From Spirosoma sp. KUDC1026 (GTDB taxonomy: Bacteria > Bacteroidota > Bacteroidia > Cytophagales > Spirosomataceae): a stretch of DNA of 64,000 nucleotides. How positions within the stretch are numbered: position 1 is the first letter of the stretch; each line of letters opens with the position of its first letter. Positions 42,553 through 52,055 of this stretch are shown here, in pieces. The DNA is taken from the NCBI RefSeq assembly GCF_013375035.1, contig NZ_CP056032.1, positions 4,896,001 through 4,960,000 on the forward strand, written 5' to 3'. The notes below the pieces were generated by a model. That model was not told where the DNA came from, ran no database searches, and worked only from the letters and a program-made list of their open reading frames with translations. Position numbers and translations under genes: made by a program.

Positions 42553-43884
42553 ATGCGCCTGAACGACGAACTGATTCTCTTTTTTTCCGTCCTGAAATGG
42601 TTGGTTATTTCAACCGTGATTGGCGTACTCGTTGGTGGAGCCGCATCGGCGTTTATTCTGTTCATTCACCACATCATCGAACTGGGAAATCAGCACGAAC
42701 ACGTGTTTTACCTGTTGCCACTTAGTTTCTTTACCGCCAACCTGCTCAGCCAGTTCGTGCTGAAACGTCACCTGGGCACCGATGCGCTGATTTCAGCCAT
42801 CAACAAAAACTACGGTAAAATCGACGGAACGTTCATTCCGACCAAAGTCATTAACGTATCGTTGATTCTGGGAACGGGCGGTTCGGCGGGGAAGGAAAGC
42901 CCCTGTGCCCAGATTGGTGCTGGCATCGGTAGCGTCATCGCGACGCTGCTGCGCGTCGATGACGTCGATCGCCGGAAGATGGTGCTGTGTGGCTTCTGCG
43001 CTGGTTTCGCCTGCGTATTTGGGGCTCCCCTGGCTGGCGCGCTGTTCGGCATTGAAATTCTGGCGGTGGGCATCATCCTGTACGACGTCCTGCTGCCCGC
43101 TTTTGTAGCCTCCATTACGGCGTACCAGGTATCCTCGGCGCTGGGCATTACGTTCTTCTATTACCCGCTGGATTTCGTGCCGGCCTTTGAAGAAGGGTTT
43201 TTTATCCGGTTGCTGGCCGGGGGAATTTTCTTCGGTTTATGCGCCTTTGCGCTGCTTCGTACCATTCGTCGCAGCACCGCCCTGACGGCCCGAATACCGA
43301 TCTGGCGCCCCCTGAAAGGGCTAATCGGCGGCCTGGTGCTGGTGGGGCTCGCGCTGCTCTTCTCCCGCGACTACCTGGGCCTGGGACTCAATCTCATGGA
43401 AGATACCATCCGGGGCGTTCCGGTGCTATGGTATGCGTTTCTGCTGAAAGCACTGTTCACCATCATTACGTTAAGCATCAGCCGGATTGGCAGCGTCATT
43501 ACGCCTATCCTGTTCATTGGCGCGACGGCTGGCAGTTTCTACGCGGATCTGGTGGGAGCCGACCGCGCTACGTTTGCCGCCATCGGCTTTGTCAGCCTGC
43601 TGGCCGGCACAACGAACTCCCCCATTGCTACCAGCATCCTGGCCATTGAATTGTTCGGGGCAACGGTGGCCCCATACGCGGCAGTATCCTGCGTGATCAG
43701 TTTTCTGATGTCGGGGCACCAGAGTCTGTACACGTCACAACTGCTGAGCACCCCTAAATCGCGGGCCATTCCGGTCGAGCTGGGCCAGGAAATCAGTTCA
43801 GCAAGTCGTGAACAAACGCACGATTACCCACCCCTGCCCCTACTCCTGCGCGACTGGCTCAAGCGGTGGCGTCAGAACAAGTAG
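42553..43884 (+). CDS. CLC-type chloride channel protein
   Basis: 443 residues from ATG 42553; the TTG at 42544 lies within the promoter box. About ten membrane segments. The gating glutamate is Glu115 in GSAGKESPCAQIG. In FGAPLAGALFGIEIL, Glu168 is followed by Ile169 where H+/Cl- antiporters have a second Glu, which would favour channel behaviour (family knowledge). The anion motif near the C-terminal half reads ITPILFIGATAGS. The gene has its own promoter and may not belong with modBC. Confidence 0.88.
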   Translation: MRLNDELILFFSVLKWLVISTVIGVLVGGAASAFILFIHHIIELGNQHEHVFYLLPLSFFTANLLSQFVLKRHLGTDALISAINKNYGKIDGTFIPTKVINVSLILGTGGSAGKESPCAQIGAGIGSVIATLLRVDDVDRRKMVLCGFCAGFACVFGAPLAGALFGIEILAVGIILYDVLLPAFVASITAYQVSSALGITFFYYPLDFVPAFEEGFFIRLLAGGIFFGLCAFALLRTIRRSTALTARIPIWRPLKGLIGGLVLVGLALLFSRDYLGLGLNLMEDTIRGVPVLWYAFLLKALFTIITLSISRIGSVITPILFIGATAGSFYADLVGADRATFAAIGFVSLLAGTTNSPIATSILAIELFGATVAPYAAVSCVISFLMSGHQSLYTSQLLSTPKSRAIPVELGQEISSASREQTHDYPPLPLLLRDWLKRWRQNK

Positions 43885-43918
43885 TGCTGCCCTAACTCGT
43901 CACCCGCCCCGTCTGTGC

Positions 43919-43930
43919 CAATTTAAATTG
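43919..43930. promoter_or_regulatory. Perfect 12-bp palindrome
   Basis: CAATTTAAATTG lies in the 108-bp gap before the M13 peptidase. It could be a regulator site, but AT-rich palindromes of this size also arise by chance. Confidence 0.25.
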
Positions 43931-43992
43931 AAGCATGTTGGCTTGATGTGAATTAGTCGGTGTATCTTGACGGGTCTACAGCAATACAACCC

Positions 43993-46011
43993 ATGAAAAA
44001 ACTGGTCTACTTAGCCATGGCCCTCTTGTCAGCAAGCGCCTGCCAGCGCGCTTCTATGCCGACAACAAAGCGCGTTGTCCTGACGGGCATTGACCCATCG
44101 AAAAAACCGGGGGACGATTTTTTCACCTACGCCAATGGCATCTGGAATGATACCGTCCAGATACCCCCCAGCCAGACTGGCGTCGGTTCGTACTCCTTCC
44201 TGAATTACCCGCAACGGATACGGTTGCAGGGCATTCTGGACAGCGTTTCAACAACCCGGCATCCGGCGGGGAGTATCGAACAGCAGGTAGGCGATTTTTA
44301 CGCGTCGGGTATGGACACAGCCGCGATCAACAAACGCGGTTATGATCCCATCAAACCCCTGCTTGCCCGCATCGATGCAGTAGCAGATGTCGCGTCGTTG
44401 CTGAAATTAGTGGCCGACGAGCAGAAAGCCGGCAACGGTTCTATCATCGGTTTTTACGTTGGTCCCGATGACAAACAGAGTTCGATCAATATCGCTCAGT
44501 TTTCTCAGACGGGTATCGGCCTGCCCGAACGGGCGTATTATTTCAAGACCGATTCATCGACGATTTCTATTCAGAACGCGTACAAAACTTACCTCACCCG
44601 CTTGTTTGCGCTGACGGGAGCGGAGCCGTCTGTCGCTGCCCAAAACGCAGCCGTAACGTACGACATTGAAAAACAACTGGCCGATGCACACCGAACCAAC
44701 ATCGAGCTCCGGGACGTAAAAGCCAATTACAACAAACTGGCCATTGCCGACTTGTCGCAAAAACAGCCTGCTCTGAACTGGACTACCTTGTTGACCGACC
44801 TGGGCGTACAAGCAGACTCCGTTAACGTTGGCCAGCCAGCCTACTACGACAAGCTGAACGCGATGGTAGCAACCGTTCCTCTCCAGAACTGGAAAGTTTA
44901 TCTGAAAGCCCAGGCACTGACTAACTACGCGGACCTGCTGAGTCAGCCGTTTGTCGATGCCTCGTTTGCCTACGCAAAAGTGCTGACCGGGCAGGCCGTC
45001 AAGAAAACACGAGCGGAGGAAATGACACAGGCCGTCGACCGGTCGCTTGGTGACGCGCTGGCCCAGCTGTACGTAAAGAAATACTTTCCGGAAGCAGCCC
45101 GGAAACGGATAGCCGTTCTGGTCGACAACCTCAAGAAAGCGTTTGAAGTACGTATCAACCGGCTGGACTGGATGAGTGATTCGACCAAGACAAAGGCGAA
45201 GGAAAAACTGTATGCCTTCACCCAGAAAATTGGCTACCCCGATAAGTGGCGCGACTATTCGACGGTGACGATAAAGCGGGACGCTTATTTCGAAAATCGC
45301 CTGTCGACCAACAAGAATGATTATGCTTACAACGTAGCTAAAGTGGGGCAGAAAGTCGACCGAACCGAATGGCATACCACCCCACCCACGGTAACGGCCT
45401 ACAACAATCCTCCACTCAACGAAATCGTCTTCCCGGCGGGTATCCTGCAAGCGCCTTACTTCGATGTGAACGCCGACGATGCCCTGAATTACGGCGGCAT
45501 CGGCATGGTGATTGGGCACGAAATAACGCACTCGTTCGATGATCAGGGGGCACAGTACGACAAGGACGGCAACGTAACAGACTGGTGGACCAAAGCCGAT
45601 TATGCGAAGTTCAAAGCCAGAACCCAGCAGGTGATCGACCAGTATAATCAGTTTACCGTACTGGACTCGGTCCGCGTAAAAGGTGCCCTGACTGTAGGCG
45701 AAAACACCGCCGATATTGCGGGGGTTGCCATTGCTTATGATGCCTTCAAAATGACGGAGCAGGGCAAAAGCGCGGATAAACTGGATGGCTTTACCCCCGA
45801 TCAGCGGTTCTTTATTTCGATCGCCCGGATCTGGCGCGTCAAAACCCGGAACGCCTACATGGGTATGTACGTAAACACCAATCCACACTCCCCGGCTAAA
45901 TGGCGCGTCAACGGACCGTTGATGAATTTCACGCCTTTTTACAACGCCTTCAACGTACAGCCCGGCGACAAAATGTACAAACCGGAAAAGAACCGAATAA
46001 CGGTCTGGTAA
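43993..46011 (+). CDS. M13 family metallopeptidase, lipoprotein
   Basis: 672 residues from ATG 43993 with a lipobox LLSASAC. Neprilysin-family zinc site: His509-Glu510-x2-His513 in GHEITHSFDDQGAQYDKDG, third ligand Glu570 in ENTADIAG. NAYMGMYVNTNPHSPAKWRVNG and the conserved end CxxW-type (here ITVW, without the Cys) complete the match. It probably trims peptides in the periplasm or at the cell surface. A 23-bp perfect hairpin begins directly after its stop. Confidence 0.93.
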   Translation: MKKLVYLAMALLSASACQRASMPTTKRVVLTGIDPSKKPGDDFFTYANGIWNDTVQIPPSQTGVGSYSFLNYPQRIRLQGILDSVSTTRHPAGSIEQQVGDFYASGMDTAAINKRGYDPIKPLLARIDAVADVASLLKLVADEQKAGNGSIIGFYVGPDDKQSSINIAQFSQTGIGLPERAYYFKTDSSTISIQNAYKTYLTRLFALTGAEPSVAAQNAAVTYDIEKQLADAHRTNIELRDVKANYNKLAIADLSQKQPALNWTTLLTDLGVQADSVNVGQPAYYDKLNAMVATVPLQNWKVYLKAQALTNYADLLSQPFVDASFAYAKVLTGQAVKKTRAEEMTQAVDRSLGDALAQLYVKKYFPEAARKRIAVLVDNLKKAFEVRINRLDWMSDSTKTKAKEKLYAFTQKIGYPDKWRDYSTVTIKRDAYFENRLSTNKNDYAYNVAKVGQKVDRTEWHTTPPTVTAYNNPPLNEIVFPAGILQAPYFDVNADDALNYGGIGMVIGHEITHSFDDQGAQYDKDGNVTDWWTKADYAKFKARTQQVIDQYNQFTVLDSVRVKGALTVGENTADIAGVAIAYDAFKMTEQGKSADKLDGFTPDQRFFISIARIWRVKTRNAYMGMYVNTNPHSPAKWRVNGPLMNFTPFYNAFNVQPGDKMYKPEKNRITVW

Positions 46012-46060
46012 GGTTTTCCCGGAGCCAATTAGTCATTGACTAATTGGCTCCGGGAAAACC
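46012..46060 (+). terminator. Perfect 23-bp hairpin after the M13 peptidase
   Basis: Arms 46012-46034 and 46038-46060 are exact complements with a 3-nt loop (ATT). The 5' arm starts on the base after the TAA. There is no T run after it, so a role in stopping or protecting the transcript is inferred. Confidence 0.65.
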
Positions 46061-46122
46061 CGCTAGTCAACTCGTGCAGACAAACATCCGTTTTCCTGGT
46101 TTCCTGTCTATACCTTTTCTTT

Positions 46123-47244
46123 ATGCATCGTATTCTTCATTACGTTCCCGTCCTCCTGCTGATTGCCGGACTCAGCGCTGGTTTTAAACCAAAGCCGACG
46201 ACCAAACCTATCGTGCTCGCCTACGTCGGCGGCTTCCGGGGCCTGATCGACGCCGACAACATTGCGGCCGAGAAACTGACGCACATCAACTACGCCTTCG
46301 TCAACGTGCAGCATAACCGCGCTACGTTGACCAACCTCGCCACCGACTCGACTAATTTTCGAAAACTGAACGAGCTGAAACAACGCAATCCTGACCTGAA
46401 AATTCTGATCTCGATTGGCGGCTGGTCCTGGAGCGAAAACTTTTCGGATGCCGTCTTGAGTGATACGTCACGAACGGCCTTTGCTGCGTCGGCGGTGGAT
46501 ATTGTCCGGCAGTACCAGCTGGATGGGATCGATATCGACTGGGAATACCCGGGCATGAAAGGCGAGGACAACGTATTCCGGCCCGAGGATAAAGAGAACT
46601 TTACGCTGATGTTCAAATCCCTGCGGGAGCAGTTGAACGCGCTCAAGCAGCAAACCGGCAAAGACTATCTGGTTACGACGGCCGTGCCGGGTTTCGAAGA
46701 AATCTTCACGCATACCAACATGGGCCAGGCGCAGCAGTACATGGACTACGTCAACGTCATGGCGTACGACTACTTTACCGGCGGTCCGCTGGCGGGGCAC
46801 CACACGAATCTGGCAACCCCGAGCAAAGACTACAAAGGCCAGTCTGGCGAACGGAACATCGAACTGTTCAAGAAAGCGGGCGTTCCGGCCAACAAACTCG
46901 TGCTGGGCGTAGCGTTCTACGGTCGGGCGTGGCAGTTGCAGAACGATGATCCAAAGCAGGAGCCCCGCACCATCGCGAAGGTTGAGCGCGGGGGTGGTTA
47001 TACGTTCATCAAAGACAGCCTGCTGACCAATCCGGCCTACAAACGCTACTGGGACAAGAAAGCCAAAGCCCCTTACCTCTACAACGCCGACCTGAAACGT
47101 TACGTCTCCTACGACGACGAGCAATCCATCAAAGAGAAATGCCGCTACGTAAAAAAACAAGGGCTGGCAGGCGTCATGTTCTGGGAGTATTTCAACGACC
47201 CAAAAACGTATCTGCTGAGCGAGATCAACCGGGAATTGAAATAA
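46123..47244 (+). CDS. Glycoside hydrolase family 18 chitinase, exported
   Basis: 373 residues from ATG 46123, a signal peptide start. Family motifs: KILISIGGWSWSENF at 93-107 and YQLDGIDIDWEYPG with the acid Glu141. MDYVNVMAYDYF carries the Asp/Tyr of the active site, and GVMFWEYFNDP closes the barrel. There is no carbohydrate-binding module. It hydrolyses chitin or related GlcNAc polymers by substrate-assisted catalysis. Confidence 0.93.
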   Translation: MHRILHYVPVLLLIAGLSAGFKPKPTTKPIVLAYVGGFRGLIDADNIAAEKLTHINYAFVNVQHNRATLTNLATDSTNFRKLNELKQRNPDLKILISIGGWSWSENFSDAVLSDTSRTAFAASAVDIVRQYQLDGIDIDWEYPGMKGEDNVFRPEDKENFTLMFKSLREQLNALKQQTGKDYLVTTAVPGFEEIFTHTNMGQAQQYMDYVNVMAYDYFTGGPLAGHHTNLATPSKDYKGQSGERNIELFKKAGVPANKLVLGVAFYGRAWQLQNDDPKQEPRTIAKVERGGGYTFIKDSLLTNPAYKRYWDKKAKAPYLYNADLKRYVSYDDEQSIKEKCRYVKKQGLAGVMFWEYFNDPKTYLLSEINRELK

Positions 47245-47520
47245 GCTGACGATTTTACCTGTCTCGTAAAAACTTGCCTTGGTCTATATACGATCAGCAT
47301 TCTACCTAGCCCTCCTGCCAATCCGGTGTCTTGACCAGCTCCCGTATCCGGGCCTTTATTTGCCTGAAAAACACGAAAAACTGATTGTTCTTAATCAGAC
47401 TCAGCGGATGCCAGGCCTGTTTTCTCTATTACGCTCGTTGATAGAACCTGTTCATGTTTTTAACAGGCTTCCCAATTGCAGATACAGGCAGGTTGCCGTT
47501 ACAGGGTATCACTAATTACC
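47245..47520. other. Intergenic region before the metal locus
   Basis: 276 bp. A CCTGTT / AACAGG dyad around 47449-47467 is the only structure seen. A short open frame at 47279-47515 has no coding character I trust. Confidence 0.4.
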
Positions 47521-47528
47521 TACCTTTG
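47521..47528 (+). promoter_or_regulatory. -7 box TACCTTTG for the metal locus
   Basis: Exact TAnnTTTG match ending four bases before ATG 47533, so a nearly leaderless transcript. It probably drives the DUF6660, TonB receptor and CDF-like genes together. Confidence 0.6.
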
Positions 47529-47532
47529 CTTT

Positions 47533-47847
47533 ATGAAATGGTGGATGTTTCTTCTGGCAATGTACGTACTGGTGCTTTCTGGGCTCCCCTGCGAAGCGTT
47601 TTGCCCAGAAGAACCCATTACAAATCAGGCATCGTTGCCAGACACTGACCAGCATGAACATGACGAGCGCTGTTCGCCGTTCTGCCTTTGTGCTGCCTGC
47701 TCCGGTTTCACTATTCCACAGGCTCGCCAGTTTCTGGAAGCCCCGCTGTCAGACACTCTGATTACGGTAGCCATTATGTCCTCGTACCAGACTCCGCACA
47801 CGCTCGACGTACCGGAGCGTATCTGGCAACCACCCCGGCTAGATTAG
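47533..47847 (+). CDS. Small Cys/His-rich exported protein (DUF6660-like)
   Basis: 104 residues from ATG 47533. A signal peptide is followed by DTDQHEHDERCSPFCLCAAC, a Cys/His cluster suited to binding zinc, copper or a like metal. Small proteins with this layout usually stand before TonB receptors and cation transporters in Bacteroidota, as here. The family name is from memory of that pattern. Confidence 0.65.
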   Translation: MKWWMFLLAMYVLVLSGLPCEAFCPEEPITNQASLPDTDQHEHDERCSPFCLCAACSGFTIPQARQFLEAPLSDTLITVAIMSSYQTPHTLDVPERIWQPPRLD

Positions 47848-47922
47848 TCATCACTGTTGTTCGCTACCTGCTCATTCTGCGTGGGTCAGGAAGTTATTGA
47901 CTAATCAAACCAACTGTGTTCC

Positions 47923-50115
47923 ATGAAATTTTTAATTGTGTCGCTCTGGCTGACACTCTCTGTAATACTTATAGCCAAGGGCCAAACCAGCCTGCGGGTA
48001 ACCGTTCAGGATGCCGAAACCCGTAATCCATTACCTGGTGCCACTGTCGAACTTAGGCCAGGTACCATCGGCATGCCGGTAGACTCAGCCGGTAGAGTCG
48101 TGCTGACACCACCAGGACCGGGCCGCTACGCGCTTACTTGTTCGTTTGTCGGTTATAACAGCAGAACGGACAGCATAATAGTAGCAGACTCAGCAAACTC
48201 GTTCGTGATCCAGCTTACCCCATCCGAGGGAGAAGAACTCGATGAGGTGGTGGTAACCTCTACCCGGAGCAATCGTACCATCGATGATACCCCTACTCGT
48301 ATTGAAGTAATTACGGGCGAAGAACTGGCAGAAAAGGCCAATATGCGACCGGGCGATATCCGAATGCAACTCAACGAGAGCACCGGTATTCAGGTCCAGC
48401 AAACGTCGCCCGTTTCGGCCAACGCCAACATCCGCATTCAGGGCTTAGATGGTCGCTACACCCAGATTTTGCAGGATGGGTTGCCTATTTATGCTGGCTT
48501 TGCCGCTGGTCTGAGCATCCTGCAGATACCTCCGCTGAATCTGCAACAGGTTGAAGTAATAAAAGGCTCCGCTTCTACACTTTATGGCGGAGGAGCCATT
48601 GCGGGCCTGGTTAATTTGGTAACTAAGCGACCTACCAACGAACGGGAACTCAGTTTCATGGTCAACGGAACCACGGCACAGGGGCTCGATATAAGTGGCT
48701 TCTGGGGACAGAAGTGGGAAAAAGCAGGTATTACTCTATTTGCCGCCCGTAATACGCAACGCGAATATGATCCAGGAAAGACGGGATTTTCGGCTCTACC
48801 CAACTACGAACGTTATACCGTAAATCCACGCCTTTATCTCTACATCAACCCCACAACGACCCTGATCGTGGGCGGTATGGGCAACTGGGAAAACAGGATT
48901 GGTGGCGATATGCAGGTGCTAAAAGAGGGACGTGATAATACAAATCGCTATTTTGAGCAAAACCGTTCGGATCGGCTGGCGTCGCAGCTCCAGCTCGATA
49001 AGCGTTTTGCTGGCTCAGTGCTGACAGTCAAGAATAGTGTCAGCTATTTTAATCGGGTTCTTACCCAGCCAGACTATCGGTTTGCCGGGTATCAGGTTTC
49101 CAGCTTTTCCGAGGTCAGTTATAGGCATACCGGTGAGCGCTCAGAATGGATTGGCGGGGGTAATCTATGGACGGAACAATTCACCGAAACAGGCAGCAAC
49201 CAGGACCGGAACTACCAGTATACAACAGTTGGTGGTTTTTTGCAGAACAGCTACGAAGCCGCTTCCTGGCTAACGCTGGAAACCGGCCTTAGGGGTGATT
49301 ACCATAACCGCTTTGGCTTTTTCGCCCTGCCCCGCGTGTCGTTGCTTGTCAAACTCTCAGACAAATTAACGTCCCGCTTAGGCGGTGGGCTAGGCTATAA
49401 AGCTCCTACTCTCTTTACCGAAGATGCCGAAAGTGTAGCTTTTCGCAACGTACGCCCCATTGATCCGGCAACCGCGCAGATGGAAACCTCCACTGGGGGC
49501 AACTTCGATCTAAATTACCGGACTACTCTGTTCGATCGGCTGGACGTATCAATTAATCAGTTGTTCTTTTACACCCGGCTCAATCATGCGTTGGTGCTGG
49601 ACATTCCAGCTATCATTCCAACAGGCTCATCGAATGCAGTTTATCAATTCGCGAACGCTGATGGCCCCATCGATAGCCGGGGCCTGGAAACCAACCTGCG
49701 TATTGGTTACGAAGATTTCAATCTTTACGCCGGTTACAGTCTGGTCGATACCCGCCGACGTTACAGCGGAGTCGAGTACAATAGCCCGGTGCCCCTTACG
49801 GCCAAACATCGGGTAAATCTGGTTGGCGTCTACGAGCTGGAAGGTAAGTTTCGCCTGGGGCTGGAAGCGTACTATTATAGCCGTAAACCGCTCTCGACCG
49901 GCGACTGGTCGCGTTCTTACTGGCTGATGGGCGTCATGGGGGAACGGCGCTGGAAGAAATTCAGTGTGTTTATCAACTTCGAGAATATCCTAAACATCCG
50001 ACAGGACCGCTACCAGGCCGTAATTTTACCCCCTCTAAACCAGCCTTCCTTCCGGGAAGTATGGGCCCCACTCGAAGGATTTGTCGCCAATGGCGGTTTA
50101 AAATTATTTCTTTGA
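47923..50115 (+). CDS. TonB-dependent receptor, probable metal or metallophore importer
   Basis: 730 residues with a signal peptide ending AKGQ. A carboxypeptidase-like domain at about 22-105 (VTVQDAETRNPLPGATVE, TCSFVGYNSR) is followed by the plug (VVVTSTRSNRTIDDTPT, IRIQGLDGRYTQILQDGLP, VEVIKGSASTLYGGGAIAG) and a barrel. It is a non-SusC type of the size of siderophore or cobalamin receptors. Neighbours (Cys/His protein, CDF-like transporter) point to a metal. Confidence 0.9.
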   Translation: MKFLIVSLWLTLSVILIAKGQTSLRVTVQDAETRNPLPGATVELRPGTIGMPVDSAGRVVLTPPGPGRYALTCSFVGYNSRTDSIIVADSANSFVIQLTPSEGEELDEVVVTSTRSNRTIDDTPTRIEVITGEELAEKANMRPGDIRMQLNESTGIQVQQTSPVSANANIRIQGLDGRYTQILQDGLPIYAGFAAGLSILQIPPLNLQQVEVIKGSASTLYGGGAIAGLVNLVTKRPTNERELSFMVNGTTAQGLDISGFWGQKWEKAGITLFAARNTQREYDPGKTGFSALPNYERYTVNPRLYLYINPTTTLIVGGMGNWENRIGGDMQVLKEGRDNTNRYFEQNRSDRLASQLQLDKRFAGSVLTVKNSVSYFNRVLTQPDYRFAGYQVSSFSEVSYRHTGERSEWIGGGNLWTEQFTETGSNQDRNYQYTTVGGFLQNSYEAASWLTLETGLRGDYHNRFGFFALPRVSLLVKLSDKLTSRLGGGLGYKAPTLFTEDAESVAFRNVRPIDPATAQMETSTGGNFDLNYRTTLFDRLDVSINQLFFYTRLNHALVLDIPAIIPTGSSNAVYQFANADGPIDSRGLETNLRIGYEDFNLYAGYSLVDTRRRYSGVEYNSPVPLTAKHRVNLVGVYELEGKFRLGLEAYYYSRKPLSTGDWSRSYWLMGVMGERRWKKFSVFINFENILNIRQDRYQAVILPPLNQPSFREVWAPLEGFVANGGLKLFL

Positions 50116-50133
50116 TCTCCATGTAGTTTAGTT

Positions 50134-50781
50134 ATGGAAACGACGCTCAATACTTCTACACAGAACGGCTGGAAAATAGCCACCGGTCTGGCCGTTTTTA
50201 CGGTACTTTACAATATCGGAGAGGGACTGGTATCGCTCTATTTTGGCGCTCACGACGAGGCTCTGACGCTGGCCGGTTTTGGCGTAGATAGTTTTATCGA
50301 AGTCATTTCAGGTCTGGGTATTCTGGCTATGATTACCCGCTTACGGCGGTATGGCAGCGCCGAACGGGGGCGCTCCGAAAAGCTGGCCCTCCAAATTACC
50401 GGCTCCTGTTTTTATGTACTGGTTGTGGGGCTGCTTCTGGGAGCCGGCATCAGCATATGGAAGTCCCAACAGCCTGAAACAACTGTAGCCGGGATTATAG
50501 TATCCGTGCTTTCGATCGTCATTATGCGCCTATTGGCCAGTTGGAAAATTCGGACGGGTAAACAGCTTCGTTCGGCGTCTATCATTGCCGACGGTAAATG
50601 TACGATGGTATGCGTATACATGTCGGTGGTTCTGCTCGTGTCAAGTGTCCTTTATGCGCTGGTGCATCTGCCCTTCATCGATGCAGCCGGTATGCTTGGT
50701 CTGGCCTGGTTTTCGTTTAAAGAAGGCCAGGAAAGTTTTGAGAAAGCAAAAGATAACGCCACCTGCTGCGACCACTGCTAA
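50134..50781 (+). CDS. Cation transporter, CDF-like
   Basis: 215 residues, six membrane segments, ending in a Cys/His tail (CCDHC). AGFGVDSFIE and IADGKCTMVC sit where CDF proteins have their metal-binding Asp residues in helices 2 and 5. It lacks the large cytoplasmic domain of CzcD. It starts 18 bp after the receptor gene; a role in moving the same metal across the inner membrane is inferred. Confidence 0.78.
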   Translation: METTLNTSTQNGWKIATGLAVFTVLYNIGEGLVSLYFGAHDEALTLAGFGVDSFIEVISGLGILAMITRLRRYGSAERGRSEKLALQITGSCFYVLVVGLLLGAGISIWKSQQPETTVAGIIVSVLSIVIMRLLASWKIRTGKQLRSASIIADGKCTMVCVYMSVVLLVSSVLYALVHLPFIDAAGMLGLAWFSFKEGQESFEKAKDNATCCDHC

Positions 50782-50785
50782 TCAT

Positions 50786-50834
50786 CAGCCCAAAACGGCT
50801 GTTGGCCAGATGAGTCAATAACCGTTTTGGGCTG
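50786..50834. terminator. Terminator hairpin of the metal locus
   Basis: Perfect 13-bp arms CAGCCCAAAACGG (50786-50798) and CCGTTTTGGGCTG (50822-50834), 23-nt loop. It starts just after the transporter stop. Confidence 0.7.
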
Positions 50835-50997
50835 GCATCAAATCGCAGAAACAAATAGGTTGTAGCGGTGATAATTGCCAACGTCTTACAGTCACCGGAA
50901 CGTCGATTAAACATGTCAGACTTCATTAAGAATCTGCTTTATTGACTGACAGATCATTGAGTAATTTGAGAACACAAATCTGTACCCAGCTAGCCCA

Positions 50998-51975
50998 ATG
51001 GTTGATCCCGAAATAACCCGACTCTCCCGGCTGGTGGCGTTGCTGACGTTACTGCAAACAAAACGAATCCTGACGGCGACGGAGCTGGCAAAGCGCTTTT
51101 CGGTTAGTACACGGACCATTTATCGCGATATCAGGACGCTTGAGCAAGCCGGAATTCCCATCGTAACCCAGGACGGAAAAGGCTATGCGATGCTGGACGG
51201 CTACCGATTGCCGCCGGTCATGTTCACGCGGGAGGAAGCCATTGCCCTGCTCACGGCCGAAAAGCTGACCGCTGGCCTTACCGATGCCTCTACGGCTCAA
51301 CTCAGTGGGGCTGCTATGGATAAGTTACGGGCCGCGTTACGTCGCGCCGACCGCGACCATCTCGAAAGCCTCGACCCACACATTCAGGTGCTGGGAGCAG
51401 CGGGGCAATCGAACCGGCCTAATGCGTACCAGCAGTTGGTAACGGCCATCACTAACCAGCGCGTAGTCCGTCTGGACTACCTTGCCGCCGATTCAAGCAT
51501 GCCCACCGTTCGTGACGTAGAACCCATTGGGCTTTATTTAAGTCAGCAATGGCACGTCGTGGCGTTTTGCCGACTGCGGCAGGCGTTCCGGGATTTCCGG
51601 CTTGACCGCATCAAGCACCTGGTCGTTACTGAGGAAGTCTTTACGGCCCGGCCCGAAACGTTGCAGCAGTACTGGGCCGCCGAAGCCAGTCGGCGATCAA
51701 GAGAAAAAGTCGTTATTCATTTCCAGCCCGCAGCCGTCCTGCCCGCCCTAGCACAGCACCTGCACGATACCAAACATCAGTATGGCTGGACGGACGAACA
51801 ACCCCAGCCCGACGGTGGCCTGGAGATGTCGTTTCTGATCGGGGATATGCCTTACCTGGCCACTTGGTTATTACCGTTCGCGGGGGCAGTTACCATCCTG
51901 GAACCACCCGCCCTGCGGGATCAGTTGCGTGAGCTGGCGCAGCGGGCACACGATTTTTTTTGCGCTCCCGATTGA
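50998..51975 (+). CDS. HTH and WYL domain transcriptional regulator (YafY type)
   Basis: 325 residues. N-terminal HTH_11 winged helix (LSRLVALLTLLQTKR, LAKRFSVSTRTIYRDIRTLE), middle WYL domain near 140-220 (RVVRLDYLAAD, VEPIGLYLSQQWHVVAFC, FRDFRLDRI), then a WCX-type C-terminus. WYL regulators sense nucleic-acid or small-molecule signals. The DUF1761 gene begins about 80 bp after its stop. Confidence 0.9.
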   Translation: MVDPEITRLSRLVALLTLLQTKRILTATELAKRFSVSTRTIYRDIRTLEQAGIPIVTQDGKGYAMLDGYRLPPVMFTREEAIALLTAEKLTAGLTDASTAQLSGAAMDKLRAALRRADRDHLESLDPHIQVLGAAGQSNRPNAYQQLVTAITNQRVVRLDYLAADSSMPTVRDVEPIGLYLSQQWHVVAFCRLRQAFRDFRLDRIKHLVVTEEVFTARPETLQQYWAAEASRRSREKVVIHFQPAAVLPALAQHLHDTKHQYGWTDEQPQPDGGLEMSFLIGDMPYLATWLLPFAGAVTILEPPALRDQLRELAQRAHDFFCAPD

Positions 51976-52055
51976 CCTATGACATAGGGCTGTCAGTGGA
52001 TGGGGTGACCTTTGTCAAGTCAAACGACAACAATTCTCACCTCTCATTTTCAGCT

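Noticed and set aside
44554..45888. 444-codon open frame on the minus strand
   Set aside because: Exactly antisense to the M13 peptidase, which has all family motifs; composition is that of a shadow frame.
47279..47515. 78-codon open frame before the metal locus
   Set aside because: No recognisable start context or domain; ends just before a strong promoter.
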